A DNA stretch of 64,000 nucleotides from CAXBMB01 sp052078155. GTDB lineage: Bacteria > Pseudomonadota > Alphaproteobacteria > Kiloniellales > DSM-21159. The number at the start of each line of letters is the position of its first letter. The first letter of the stretch is position 1. This document shows, piece after piece, positions 8,682 through 16,262 of the stretch. The notes beneath the pieces are model-generated. The model was not told where the DNA came from, made no database searches, and saw nothing but the letters and a program-made list of their open reading frames with translations. Location of the stretch: assembly GCA_052078155.1 (NCBI GenBank), contig JBQJBP010000005.1, positions 93,507 to 157,506 on the forward strand, given 5' to 3'. The position numbers were made by a program, and so were the translations under genes.

Positions 8682-9872
8682 GTGGCCTTTCTAAGCAAAG
8701 CGGTTTTCGACAGTCGGCTGGTAGAGATGAAAGCGCTGATGGCGCGCGAAGGCCTGGACGGTCTGCTGGTATCCAACGGCGACTTCTTTCAGTTCATCAC
8801 CAATTTCCATCTGGATGTGCAGACCTGGGAACGCCCGGTCATGCTGGTGCTGACCAAAGAGGGCGAGCTCTTTGCTCTGATGAACGAGCTGTCCACACAC
8901 CATCTGAAAATGGCCGGCGAAAGAGGCGTCCTCTGGCTGGATGATGTCACCCTCTATGACGAGCACCGGGGCGGCCTGAACAGCGAGCGCCTGCTGCCCG
9001 ACTGGACCCGCATTGCGGCCGACCTGCTCACGGCCCGTGGCCTGGCCAACGCCACCCTGGGAACCGACGGCTCTGGCGGCCCCATCGCCCGCCTGCCTCA
9101 GGAACTGCCCGGTCTGACCCTGCGCCCCATCGTTTCTGAACTGCGCAAGCTGCGCCGGGTGAAACATCCCGAAGAACTGACCCTGATGCGGCAGGCCGCG
9201 GACCTGTCTGACTGGGCTCAGGAGCGCTATCGCGAGAACATCCGTCCCGGCCGTATTGTCCAGGAACTGGATGCGGCCATGACGGCCCTGATGTTTGAGG
9301 AAGCCGCCCACCGCTTCCCGGACGAGTATCTGGAAATCCGTGTCTACAGCCTGACCGGTCCCACCTCCGCCTCCCCTCATGGCAACGGGGCCCCGACCGG
9401 CATCCGGGTGGCCGAAGGCGACGGCCTGGTTAACATCATCATTCCGCGTCTGAACGGGTTGGTCATTGAAAACGAGCGCACCTATTTTGCCGGTCAGCCC
9501 AGTGACAAACAGATCCACCTTTATGAAACGGCGCTGGACGCCAACAAGGCCGCCATTGATGAAATGGTGACCGGTCGCCCGGTTTCCGGCATTGAGGACG
9601 CGGCCCGCGGTCGCATTGTCCAGGCGGGCTATGGCGACAACATCCGCCACCGTACCGGCCATGGCATCGGCTATCTGGGCCACGAATGGCCTGCCGACAT
9701 GCCCTTCAACGATCGGCCGCTGGAAGCCAACGAGGTCTATTCCGCCGAACCGGGCATTTATGTCTATGGCATCGGTGGCTTCCGCATCGATGATACGGTG
9801 GTCATTGGTGATCAACCCGAAGTACTGACCAAAGCACCCAAAGATCTGGACAGCATCATCCTGCCTGTCTGA
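8682..9872 (+). CDS. M24 family (aminopeptidase P/creatinase fold) protein with altered metal ligands
   Basis: A 396-residue protein with a creatinase-type N-terminal domain (about 1-155) and an M24 pita-bread domain (about 160-390). Recognisable motifs are SPHGN (231-235), HRTGHGIGYLGHEWP with H327, SAEPGIY with E356, and GGFRIDD. Of the five usual metal ligands, the first Asp aligns with Ile252 or Asn251, the second with Glu263, and the last Glu with Asp370; only His327 and Glu356 are standard. It may therefore be a metal-poor hydrolase of the creatinase kind rather than a true proline aminopeptidase. The GTG start is preceded by GGGGAG. A terminator follows at 10042-10083. Confidence 0.85.
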   Translation: MAFLSKAVFDSRLVEMKALMAREGLDGLLVSNGDFFQFITNFHLDVQTWERPVMLVLTKEGELFALMNELSTHHLKMAGERGVLWLDDVTLYDEHRGGLNSERLLPDWTRIAADLLTARGLANATLGTDGSGGPIARLPQELPGLTLRPIVSELRKLRRVKHPEELTLMRQAADLSDWAQERYRENIRPGRIVQELDAAMTALMFEEAAHRFPDEYLEIRVYSLTGPTSASPHGNGAPTGIRVAEGDGLVNIIIPRLNGLVIENERTYFAGQPSDKQIHLYETALDANKAAIDEMVTGRPVSGIEDAARGRIVQAGYGDNIRHRTGHGIGYLGHEWPADMPFNDRPLEANEVYSAEPGIYVYGIGGFRIDDTVVIGDQPEVLTKAPKDLDSIILPV

Positions 9873-10041
9873 TTGCCTCAAGCATGAGCGGGTTTGTCTG
9901 CGGCGCACAGCGCGCGAAAGCAGACCGAGGTGCCTGCTTTGAAAGCAACGAAAGAGGCAGGTTCTCGCGTCAGGCGTGAGCAGAAAATCAGGCCGATTAA
10001 CCCGATGTGACAGCAATCTTTGATGATGTCAGTCGGAAAAC
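9873..10041. other. Intergenic region with a degenerate element-like segment
   Basis: Between 9890 and 9990 there is a segment laid out like the dispersed elements: GCATGAGCGGGTTTGTCTGC, a hairpin with GTCTGC/GCAGAC arms, a GCCTGC/GGCAGG-type second hairpin, and GGCGTGAGC. The outer ends are poorly conserved, so it is at most a decayed copy. Confidence 0.35.
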
Positions 10042-10083
10042 AAGAAACCGCTGCGGATCTGTTCCGGGGCGGTTTTCTTTTTT
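10042..10083 (+). terminator. Rho-independent terminator after the M24 gene
   Basis: The stem pairs AAACCGC (10045-10051) with GCGGTTT (10069-10075) and continues inward with CGGA/TTCCG. A TTCTTTTTT run follows. Just after it is a short direct repeat, TTTCTTTTTTCTGGAGGG followed by TTTCTTTTTACTGGAGGG (about 10074-10110). It lies 170 bp downstream of the M24 stop. Confidence 0.7.
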
Positions 10084-10312
10084 CTGGAGGGTTTCTTTTT
10101 ACTGGAGGGCATCAGGCCGCCTGCCTGCCCCAATCCCCATGCCCGCGTCCATGCCCATGCCCCAGCAGTCAGCTGGCATATACCCTGTCGAGGGCGCGAT
10201 TGCCGACCTGGCAGGAGCCCCATCACAGCGATCTTCGACCCATGCTGCGCAGGCTTCGCACCCTGCAAGCCGGTTAACGCAGGATACCAGCAAGCAAGAA
10301 CCATGTTTACAG

Positions 10313-10334
10313 GTAACTTGTATGCTAGTAACTT
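10313..10334 (+). promoter_or_regulatory. Direct-repeat site in front of the marR-like gene
   Basis: GTAACTT occurs twice (10313-10319 and 10328-10334), 15 bp apart centre to centre, directly upstream of the ATG at 10341. The start has almost no leader and no Shine-Dalgarno. The position overlaps any likely promoter, so this could be the binding site through which the MarR-type protein regulates itself. That role is inferred from position. Confidence 0.4.
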
Positions 10335-10340
10335 TTACAC

Positions 10341-10772
10341 ATGGATACGATACGCACCTGCATCAGCTTTCAGGCCAGCGCCGCCGCCAAGGTGATCGCC
10401 CGCCTGTCCCGGGCCCGTCTGGGATCTCACGGTGTCACCCCCATTCAGTTTGCCGTACTTCAGGCCGTTTCCGAGGCAGAGAACCAGACTGCCGCTGATG
10501 TCGGGCAGGCCCTGTTGATCGACAGCGCGACCATTGTCGGGGTGATTGACCGTCTGGCAGCGATGGCGCTGCTGGCACGTGAAGCCCACCCGGTGGACCG
10601 GCGGATCAAACATCTCCTGTTGACCCCGCAAGGCGCAGCGGCCCTGCCCGCCATGCAGGCGGAAATGGACGACCTGAATGACGAGATTGACGCTGCGCTG
10701 AACCAGTCCGCGCCTGTTGTGCGCGAAAGCCTGCAAAAACTCGCCACCCTGCCGACCGACCTGAAAGGCTGA
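10341..10772 (+). CDS. MarR family transcriptional regulator
   Basis: A 143-residue winged-helix regulator. The DNA-binding core (about residues 30-95) shows the family order: TPIQFAVLQAV, TAADVGQALLIDSATIVGVIDRL, then the wing with REAHPVDRRIKHLLLTPQG. Dimerisation helices flank it. The gene is followed after 2 bp by a DUF2000 gene, so they form an operon. The direct repeats just upstream may be its operator. The effector is unknown. Confidence 0.9.
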   Translation: MDTIRTCISFQASAAAKVIARLSRARLGSHGVTPIQFAVLQAVSEAENQTAADVGQALLIDSATIVGVIDRLAAMALLAREAHPVDRRIKHLLLTPQGAAALPAMQAEMDDLNDEIDAALNQSAPVVRESLQKLATLPTDLKG

Positions 10773-10774
10773 CC

Positions 10775-11182
10775 ATGTTTGACACGAAAATCGCCATCGT
10801 CGTGCGCGATGACCTTGCCACCTGGCAGAAGCTGAATGTTACGGCCTTTCTGATGAGCGGGATCACCGGTGCCAATCCGGACCTGATTGGAGAGGCCTAC
10901 GAAGATAAGGATGGCAAGAGGCACCTGCCCATGTCTGTGCAGCCTGTGATCGTTCTGACCGGCCCGGCAAATATACTGACGAAGATTCGCAATCGCGCCC
11001 ACGACCGGGGCGTTGAAACGGTGGCCTACATCGAAGAAATGTTCAGCACGGGCCACGATGCCGCAAACCGCGCCGTCTTTGCCGAACACGACGCCGGTGA
11101 AGACAACACCGTGGGCATGGCCCTCAGGGCGGAGAAGAAGATCGTCGACAAGATCACCAAGGGAGCAAAGATGCATGGCTGA
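10775..11182 (+). CDS. DUF2000 family protein
   Basis: A 135-residue protein matching DUF2000: KIAIVVRDDLATWQKLNVTAF near the start, GEAYEDKDGKRHLPM, the SVQPVIVL strand, and EMFSTGHDAANRA. The fold resembles peptidyl-tRNA hydrolase 2, but the function is unknown. It is coupled by a 2-bp gap to the MarR gene, so the regulator may respond to whatever this protein processes. It is cytoplasmic and of normal family length. Confidence 0.88.
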   Translation: MFDTKIAIVVRDDLATWQKLNVTAFLMSGITGANPDLIGEAYEDKDGKRHLPMSVQPVIVLTGPANILTKIRNRAHDRGVETVAYIEEMFSTGHDAANRAVFAEHDAGEDNTVGMALRAEKKIVDKITKGAKMHG

Positions 11183-11314
11183 GCACGAGATCGGCCAGGA
11201 CCGGAACCCTCCCGCCAGTGCCCAATTCCTACCTCTGCCAAGCTCCTAACGGTGCTGGGTTCCTATCGATGCTGGGTTCTTACACTGGTCCGGCATCCAG
11301 CGCGAGGCGCCTCA

Positions 11315-11797
11315 TCACGCCCGCTGTTCAACCGAGCAGACCAGTATCTGGCTGGTGATCTGACCATCTTCAGACAGAGGCAGAAAGATCACTTCGTCTT
11401 TCATTCTGCGGCCGGCTGAAGAGAGATGATCCTCCCGCTGAAACAGCGGCTGGCCCTTTTCTGCCACCTGCTTGTAAAGCGCCAGAACGGTCTCTTTGGA
11501 TTGACCAAAGAACCCCTCCTCCACGCTTTTGCCGGTCGGGTCAAAAGACCGCTGTTCCACATTGCGGGTACCGACAAGCCGATAGGTCAGCTTAAAGGGA
11601 TCCCAGGTTACATCCACCAGAACCAGGTTGGGCAGCAGGGAAACCATGTCCAGAGGATCAATGTCAGCCCGCCGGGGCATGGCGCGTCCCTGGCGTTTAT
11701 CATTCCAGTAGCTGTAGATGTGCTGAATGTCCTGGCTTCTCGCCGCCAGCACATCCCTGTCCGCTGATACCAGGACAGGTTCTACAGAGCTGTTCAT
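11315..11797 (-). CDS. PAS_5-type (PF07310-like) PAS domain protein
   Basis: A 160-residue protein with the classic PAS_5 signature: YSYWNDKRQGRAMPRRADIDP, then LLPNLVLVDV, LTYRLVGTRNVEQRS and DPTGKSVEEGF. It is soluble and has no output domain. The ATG at 11797 is preferred to one 16 codons upstream because GGGGGAGG lies five bases before it. It is a distant paralogue of the protein at 738-1208. A role in binding a small ligand is likely for the fold, but the partner is unknown. Confidence 0.87.
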   Translation of the reverse strand: MNSSVEPVLVSADRDVLAARSQDIQHIYSYWNDKRQGRAMPRRADIDPLDMVSLLPNLVLVDVTWDPFKLTYRLVGTRNVEQRSFDPTGKSVEEGFFGQSKETVLALYKQVAEKGQPLFQREDHLSSAGRRMKDEVIFLPLSEDGQITSQILVCSVEQRA

Positions 11798-12368
11798 CTT
11801 GCCTCCCCCGCAATTCGACAACTCGACATTATCTTGACAGATCACTGTGCAATCAGACGCGATCGACAGACTTTCTGCCTTTGAATATCTGCTTCATCCT
11901 GAGTGACTTGGCCGTCCGCCTGAATGGAAACTCTGCTTAATGAGTTAACCATGTTTGCAGGACATATCCATTGCTCTCAACACCAAACAATCATTCAACA
12001 ACTAGCGCAATATTGTTTTTGCATCAATGCAGTAACACCAATAAACAGTTTTTCTTGCCATATCTTAAAGCGACAGCAGTTAAACGGCTACACTGTTAAC
12101 CATAAGGTCCTTTTTAGTATCAAAAAGTTGAATCTAAACTACATCTTTTCAAATTTTAACTAGAGTTTTGTGACCTGAAGAAAGGAAAACTCCAGCATTT
12201 ATCGGCTCGCCAGAGCAGAAAAAGTCAGGTACCAAACCTGATCACTTTCCGCGCCAATGCCCCGGCGCTGAACAAGAGCAGCACGCGTCATCAGTGATCA
12301 TTCAAGCTCCCGTCTCAAGGTCGGCACCTGCCGTCCCGGTCCGTACATTTTACAAGCAGGCAAATGTC
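11798..12368. other. AT-rich spacer between divergent genes
   Basis: About 570 bp, strongly AT-rich between 11930 and 12170. A 79-codon open frame at 11924-12163 looks random, with no Shine-Dalgarno and the composition of its AT-rich surroundings. The region should hold the promoters of the PAS_5 and PhyH genes. Confidence 0.5.
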
Positions 12369-13220
12369 ATGTCCTTCCGTCTTCAAGAAAACGACATTCT
12401 GGCTTTTGAGCGTGACGGTGCCGTCTGCCTGAGAGGGGTGTTTGATCAGGACTTCCTGGCCGCGATGGCCGATGGCATTGCCGAGAACATGGCACACCCC
12501 GGTCCCTATGCGGCAGAGAACGTCAAGGAGGGAGAGGCAGGACGCTTCTTTGATGATTACTGCAACTGGCAGCGTATCGAAGCCTTCCGAAAGGTCATCC
12601 TCCATTCCCCGGCAGCTGAAGTTGCCGCTGGCCTGATGCGCTCGAACCAGGCACAGATTTTTCATGATCACGTGCTGGTCAAGGAAAACGCCACCCCCAA
12701 GCCCACTCCCTGGCATCAGGATTCGCCTTACTACTTCATCAGCGGCGAACAGACGGTCAGCTTCTGGGTGCCGCTGGATCCGGTCAAAGAAAACACCCTG
12801 CGCTTCATTGCCGGATCCCACCTCTGGGACAAACCGGTTCTACCGGTCACCTGGTTGCATGAAGAAGAGTTCTACCAGGGGGAAAAGGACTTTCTGCCGG
12901 TGCCGGATCCTGACGCCGAACCGGAGAAGTTTCCGGTGGTCGAATGGCAGATGGAGCCGGGGGATCTGGTTGCTTTCCACTATCGCTCAGTTCATGGCGC
13001 CAGAGGGAATTTCTCCGGCAGCAACCGTCGCGCCTTTTCCATGCGCTGGCTGGGAGACGACGCCCGTTTCGCCAGGCGACCGGGCAGAACCTCCCCACCC
13101 TATCCGGGCCATAACATGGTCGAAGGCCAGCGCCTGCGCGAAGACTGGTTTCCGATCCTCTGGCCCCGTCCGACCAGCCCGGTGCCTCTCGACTGGCCGC
13201 TGGAAGGGGTGGAGAAGTAA
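12369..13220 (+). CDS. Phytanoyl-CoA dioxygenase (PhyH) family protein, copy 1
   Basis: A 283-residue Fe(II)/2-oxoglutarate oxygenase. The metal-binding triad is visible as His116 and Asp118 (WHQDSPYY) and His209 (SVHGARGN). The 2-oxoglutarate-binding arginine is probably in NRRAFSMRW. The N-terminus has the family pattern FERDGAVCLRGVF. The start at 12369 (MSFRLQEN) fits the family; an upstream GTG at 12294 has no ribosome-binding site. The substrate is unknown. A paralogue lies at 46444-47268. Such enzymes hydroxylate small metabolites or lipids in the cytoplasm. Confidence 0.88.
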   Translation: MSFRLQENDILAFERDGAVCLRGVFDQDFLAAMADGIAENMAHPGPYAAENVKEGEAGRFFDDYCNWQRIEAFRKVILHSPAAEVAAGLMRSNQAQIFHDHVLVKENATPKPTPWHQDSPYYFISGEQTVSFWVPLDPVKENTLRFIAGSHLWDKPVLPVTWLHEEEFYQGEKDFLPVPDPDAEPEKFPVVEWQMEPGDLVAFHYRSVHGARGNFSGSNRRAFSMRWLGDDARFARRPGRTSPPYPGHNMVEGQRLREDWFPILWPRPTSPVPLDWPLEGVEK

Positions 13221-13398
13221 GCGGGAAGTTTTTTCAGGCGCTTCTTAACGCCCTGGGCGGGGTAAAGGGCATCGTCCAGCCACAAGCACCAGCCAGTTGA
13301 AACCCGGCCCCGAGCTGCCATCAGACAGCGAGGCAAGGGCGAATGCCCGCCCACAACGGAGCGAGGTAAAGGCCTGCGTGGCAGGCCGAACCAGGAAA

Positions 13399-13650
13399 CT
13401 AGTGTTTTCTGGCCTGAACCAGATAGCAGTTGATGGTCTCATCTCCCAAAGCCCGGCAGGCTTCCAGACGGTGCAGACCTTCAACCAGGATGAAGTTCTT
13501 TTTCTTGTCCGGTCGCACCATGATGGGAACCTTGTGCCCCTCTTCGAGGATGGCTTCGGTCAGAGTTTCCAGCTTCTCATCGTCCAGAGTTTTGCGACGG
13601 GCGGTTGGAATGTAGATTTCCGCCACGGGAATCTCATGCACCTTCATCAT
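13399..13650 (-). CDS. Small ParB N-terminal-like domain protein
   Basis: An 83-residue protein consisting of little more than a ParB/sulfiredoxin-type domain: IPVAEIYIPTARRK, a LTEAILEEG helix, PIMVRP, and the hallmark LVEGLHRLEACRALG. It lacks the helix-turn-helix and dimerisation parts of a chromosome-partitioning ParB, so it is not the genuine partition protein. ParB domains bind CTP or nucleotides, which may be its activity. The start at 13650 is chosen for GGGGAG nine bases upstream. It is divergent from the RluE-like gene. Confidence 0.82.
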   Translation of the reverse strand: MMKVHEIPVAEIYIPTARRKTLDDEKLETLTEAILEEGHKVPIMVRPDKKKNFILVEGLHRLEACRALGDETINCYLVQARKH

Positions 13651-13797
13651 CGCAGTCGCTCCCCCATCAATTGCTGGCTGTGCTGGAAAACGCACGGACT
13701 TCACCTTAATGAGGCAGGGGCGATTCTCCCATTAAAAGTTACTGGCCAGAACGCTTTCCTGCTTTCGCGCCTGCGCCGGAACGGCTATCTCCACAGC

Positions 13798-14547
13798 ATG
13801 ACCCGCTCTCGAAACAGATCCGCCAGTAAAGGCCCGAGTAAAAAGGGAGCCATCGGCGCGCGTCCGCCATCGGCCGATCGCCGCAAATCAGCAGACAGAA
13901 ACGCTGCTCCCCGAAAGGGCCGGGCAAGCCCCGGCAGTCAGCAGCCAAAAACAGGCAAAGCCAGCCTCGGGAAAAGCCCTCAGCGACGGACCAAAGGCCC
14001 GACGAAAGTCCTGCTGCTCAACAAGCCCTATGACGTGCTCTGCCAGTTCACGGACGATCAGGACCGGGCAACCCTGAAGGACTTTATCGATTTGCCGGAT
14101 GTCTATGCGGCAGGCCGCCTGGACCGGGACAGCGAAGGCTTGCTGGTGCTGACCAATGACGGCGCTTTGCAGGCCCGAATTGCCGACCCCAGACACAAGC
14201 TGGCCAAGACCTATTGGGTGCAGGTGGAGGGGGCCATCACGCCCGAGGCTCTGCTGGCTTTGCAGCAAGGTGTCGACCTGAAGGACGGCAGAACCAAACC
14301 GGCCCAGGCCAGGCTGATCCCGGAGCCGGCACAGCTCTGGCCGCGCGTTCCGCCAATCCGGGAGCGCAAATCCATCCCGACCAGCTGGATTGAACTGACG
14401 ATACGTGAAGGGAAAAACCGCCAGGTCCGCCGCATGACCGCAGCTTCTGGTTTCCCTACGTTGCGCCTGATTCGCGCCGCCATCGGTCCCTGGGCCCTGA
14501 AGGACCTGCAACCGGGCCAGTGGCGCGAAGACAAGGCACGGGTTTGA
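13798..14547 (+). CDS. rluE: RluE-type rRNA large subunit pseudouridine synthase
   Basis: A 249-residue protein. The first 65 residues are a basic, Ser/Gly/Arg/Lys-rich extension, probably disordered and RNA-binding. The rest is an RsuA/RluE-type catalytic domain beginning KVLLLNKPYDVLCQF. The catalytic aspartate is in AGRLDRDSEGLLVLTNDG, and the GKNRQVRRMTAA segment is typical. The RluE subgroup modifies U2457 of 23S rRNA in E. coli; the exact site is inferred from similarity. The ATG at 13798 is chosen because sequence upstream of it is not protein-like. Confidence 0.85.
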   Translation: MTRSRNRSASKGPSKKGAIGARPPSADRRKSADRNAAPRKGRASPGSQQPKTGKASLGKSPQRRTKGPTKVLLLNKPYDVLCQFTDDQDRATLKDFIDLPDVYAAGRLDRDSEGLLVLTNDGALQARIADPRHKLAKTYWVQVEGAITPEALLALQQGVDLKDGRTKPAQARLIPEPAQLWPRVPPIRERKSIPTSWIELTIREGKNRQVRRMTAASGFPTLRLIRAAIGPWALKDLQPGQWREDKARV

Positions 14548-14725
14548 TTGCCTCTGATTCTAAGTAAAGCCCAAGAGTGTTTGTGCAATCTGGTGAGCAC
14601 TTGTGCAATCTGGCCTTAAGCAAGTCGCTCTGCCTCAGTTTCACCTGACGCACAGCGCCCCCTTTGGGCCGCAGGCTTTCCCGGTCCCTCTTCCCCCCTT
14701 TTCAGAATCCGCCTAAAAGTAGGGC

Positions 14726-15661
14726 ATGTGTGGACGCTATACCCTGACCTCGCCGCTGGAGGCGGTGCGCGAAGCCTTCGGCTTCGTTGAACGGCCCAAT
14801 CTGGAGCCGCGCTTTAACATCGCGCCGACCCAGAATGTGCTGGCCATCCGCCTGCGGGAGGAAGGACCTGGCGGGGCTGGCAGCGGCGGCGACAATCCAG
14901 CAGGCGAGAGTGAAGAAGACAGGCGGGCCCGGCGTCAGGCTGTCATGCTGCGCTGGGGGCTGGTGCCCGGCTGGGCCAAAGACCTGAAGATTGCAGCCAG
15001 GATGACCAATGCCCGCAGTGAAACGGTGGCAGAAAAACCAGCCTTTCGATCAGCCTTCAAGTCCCGACGCTGCCTGATCGTGGCCGATGGATTTTACGAA
15101 TGGCACAGCGAACCCCTGCCGGACGAGTCCGGTCTGGCCCTGTCGCAAGACGGGTCAGAGGAAAAGCAGGACACTCGCCCGACCTACAAACAGCCTTATT
15201 ACATTTCCCTGACCAACGGACGGCCCTTTGCTTTCGCCGGCTTGTGGGAATCCTGGCTGGATCCAGCCGCCCCCAAAGGCGCACCAGCCGTCGAAACCTG
15301 CACCATCCTGACCACCCAGGCCAACGACGCCATCAGCCCGATCCACCACCGCATGCCCGTCATCCTGCACCCGCGTGACTATGATCTCTGGTTTGATCCG
15401 GGGGCGGCCCAGTCAGACCTGCTGGGATTGATGGCGCCAGCCCCGGCAAGCTGGTTCAAACATCATCCGGTTTCCACCCGCATCAACGGCGTGGCCCAGC
15501 CGGAACATGGGGAACCAGAAGACGCACCTCTCAATGCTCCGGTAGACAGAGCCGTCATGGCGGTGGCCTGGGCGGCAAAACTCAAAGCCAAGAAACCCAC
15601 ACGACACCGCGCAGCTCCCAAGGCCAAAGCGCCCGATCCCGGACAGGGCTCTCTCTTTTAA
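14726..15661 (+). CDS. yedK: SOS response-associated peptidase (SRAP/YedK, HMCES family)
   Basis: A 311-residue protein. Removal of Met1 would expose the catalytic Cys2 (MCGRYTLTS) that links to abasic sites in single-stranded DNA. Other family motifs are NIAPTQNV, MLRWGLVPGWAKD, NARSETVAEKPAF, DGFYEW (active-site Glu) and HHRMPVIL (active-site His). The C-terminus has a basic Lys/Arg/Pro-rich tail. There are two inserts rich in Gly/Glu/Ser relative to YedK. The protein shields abasic sites at stalled forks. No LexA box was noticed upstream. Confidence 0.93.
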   Translation: MCGRYTLTSPLEAVREAFGFVERPNLEPRFNIAPTQNVLAIRLREEGPGGAGSGGDNPAGESEEDRRARRQAVMLRWGLVPGWAKDLKIAARMTNARSETVAEKPAFRSAFKSRRCLIVADGFYEWHSEPLPDESGLALSQDGSEEKQDTRPTYKQPYYISLTNGRPFAFAGLWESWLDPAAPKGAPAVETCTILTTQANDAISPIHHRMPVILHPRDYDLWFDPGAAQSDLLGLMAPAPASWFKHHPVSTRINGVAQPEHGEPEDAPLNAPVDRAVMAVAWAAKLKAKKPTRHRAAPKAKAPDPGQGSLF

Positions 15662-16194
15662 GCGCAGCGATTTCAGCGCAAGCCGACCCAAGGTGCTATT
15701 GCGCCGTCATATCCGCCAAGCAGTTGAGCTTTCCTAACTAACCAACAGCGCAACCTTTCGGGCAGCCTTCAGTCGTTAAGCGGCCAAGGCGGCGTTCATG
15801 ACTTTTTCCTCCCCGTCCGTCCCAATCACGCTGGCGACAGGTCATCCCGGCAAAGCCCTCTTTTACCTGCCCGGCCTCCGCTGTGGTTGCGCGCAAAGAT
15901 CGCGCTTCGTTCGACCTCTAATAAAAATTCGAGCGACGCCGAAATGATCGACTGACCATAAGCCGGACCGCCGGTAACTGGCGCGGTTTTTGCTGCCCAA
16001 AAAAATGCAAAAAAATCTGTCCTGCCTGCTGCCCGGTGCCAGCAGGGAGCAAGTCTAGGCACAGCAAGGCTTTGCGAGTCACAAGAGCGTCGTTAACGAT
16101 TCAATCCTTGCCCTCCCGATCAAATGTTCCTATTTTGTTCCCAGTGACAAAAAACCGTAATCTGCTAGATTTAGCGAAGAACATTGGAGAGCCC
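15662..16194. other. Intergenic region upstream of nrdA
   Basis: About 530 bp with no convincing open frame. The last third, from 16090, is AT-richer and should contain the nrdA promoter. GGCGCGGTTTTTGCTGCCCAAAAAAATG-like short homopolymer runs around 15985-16015 do not form a clear terminator. Confidence 0.45.
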
Positions 16195-16210
16195 CCCCAT
16201 ATCTTGTGGA
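16195..16210 (+). promoter_or_regulatory. Possible NrdR box
   Basis: CCCCATATCTTGTGGA, 53 bp before the nrdA start, matches most of the core of the NrdR box consensus (acaCwAtATaTwGtgt). NrdR boxes normally come in pairs about 31 bp apart, and no good second box was found, so this is tentative. Confidence 0.4.
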
Positions 16211-16262
16211 AAATCACAAAGGGCGGCTTTTTCCACAGCCTGGGGATTGAGGGGTACTGACA

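Noticed and set aside
11924..12163. 79-codon open frame in an AT-rich spacer
   Set aside because: No ribosome-binding site, random-looking sequence, and composition follows the AT-rich surroundings.
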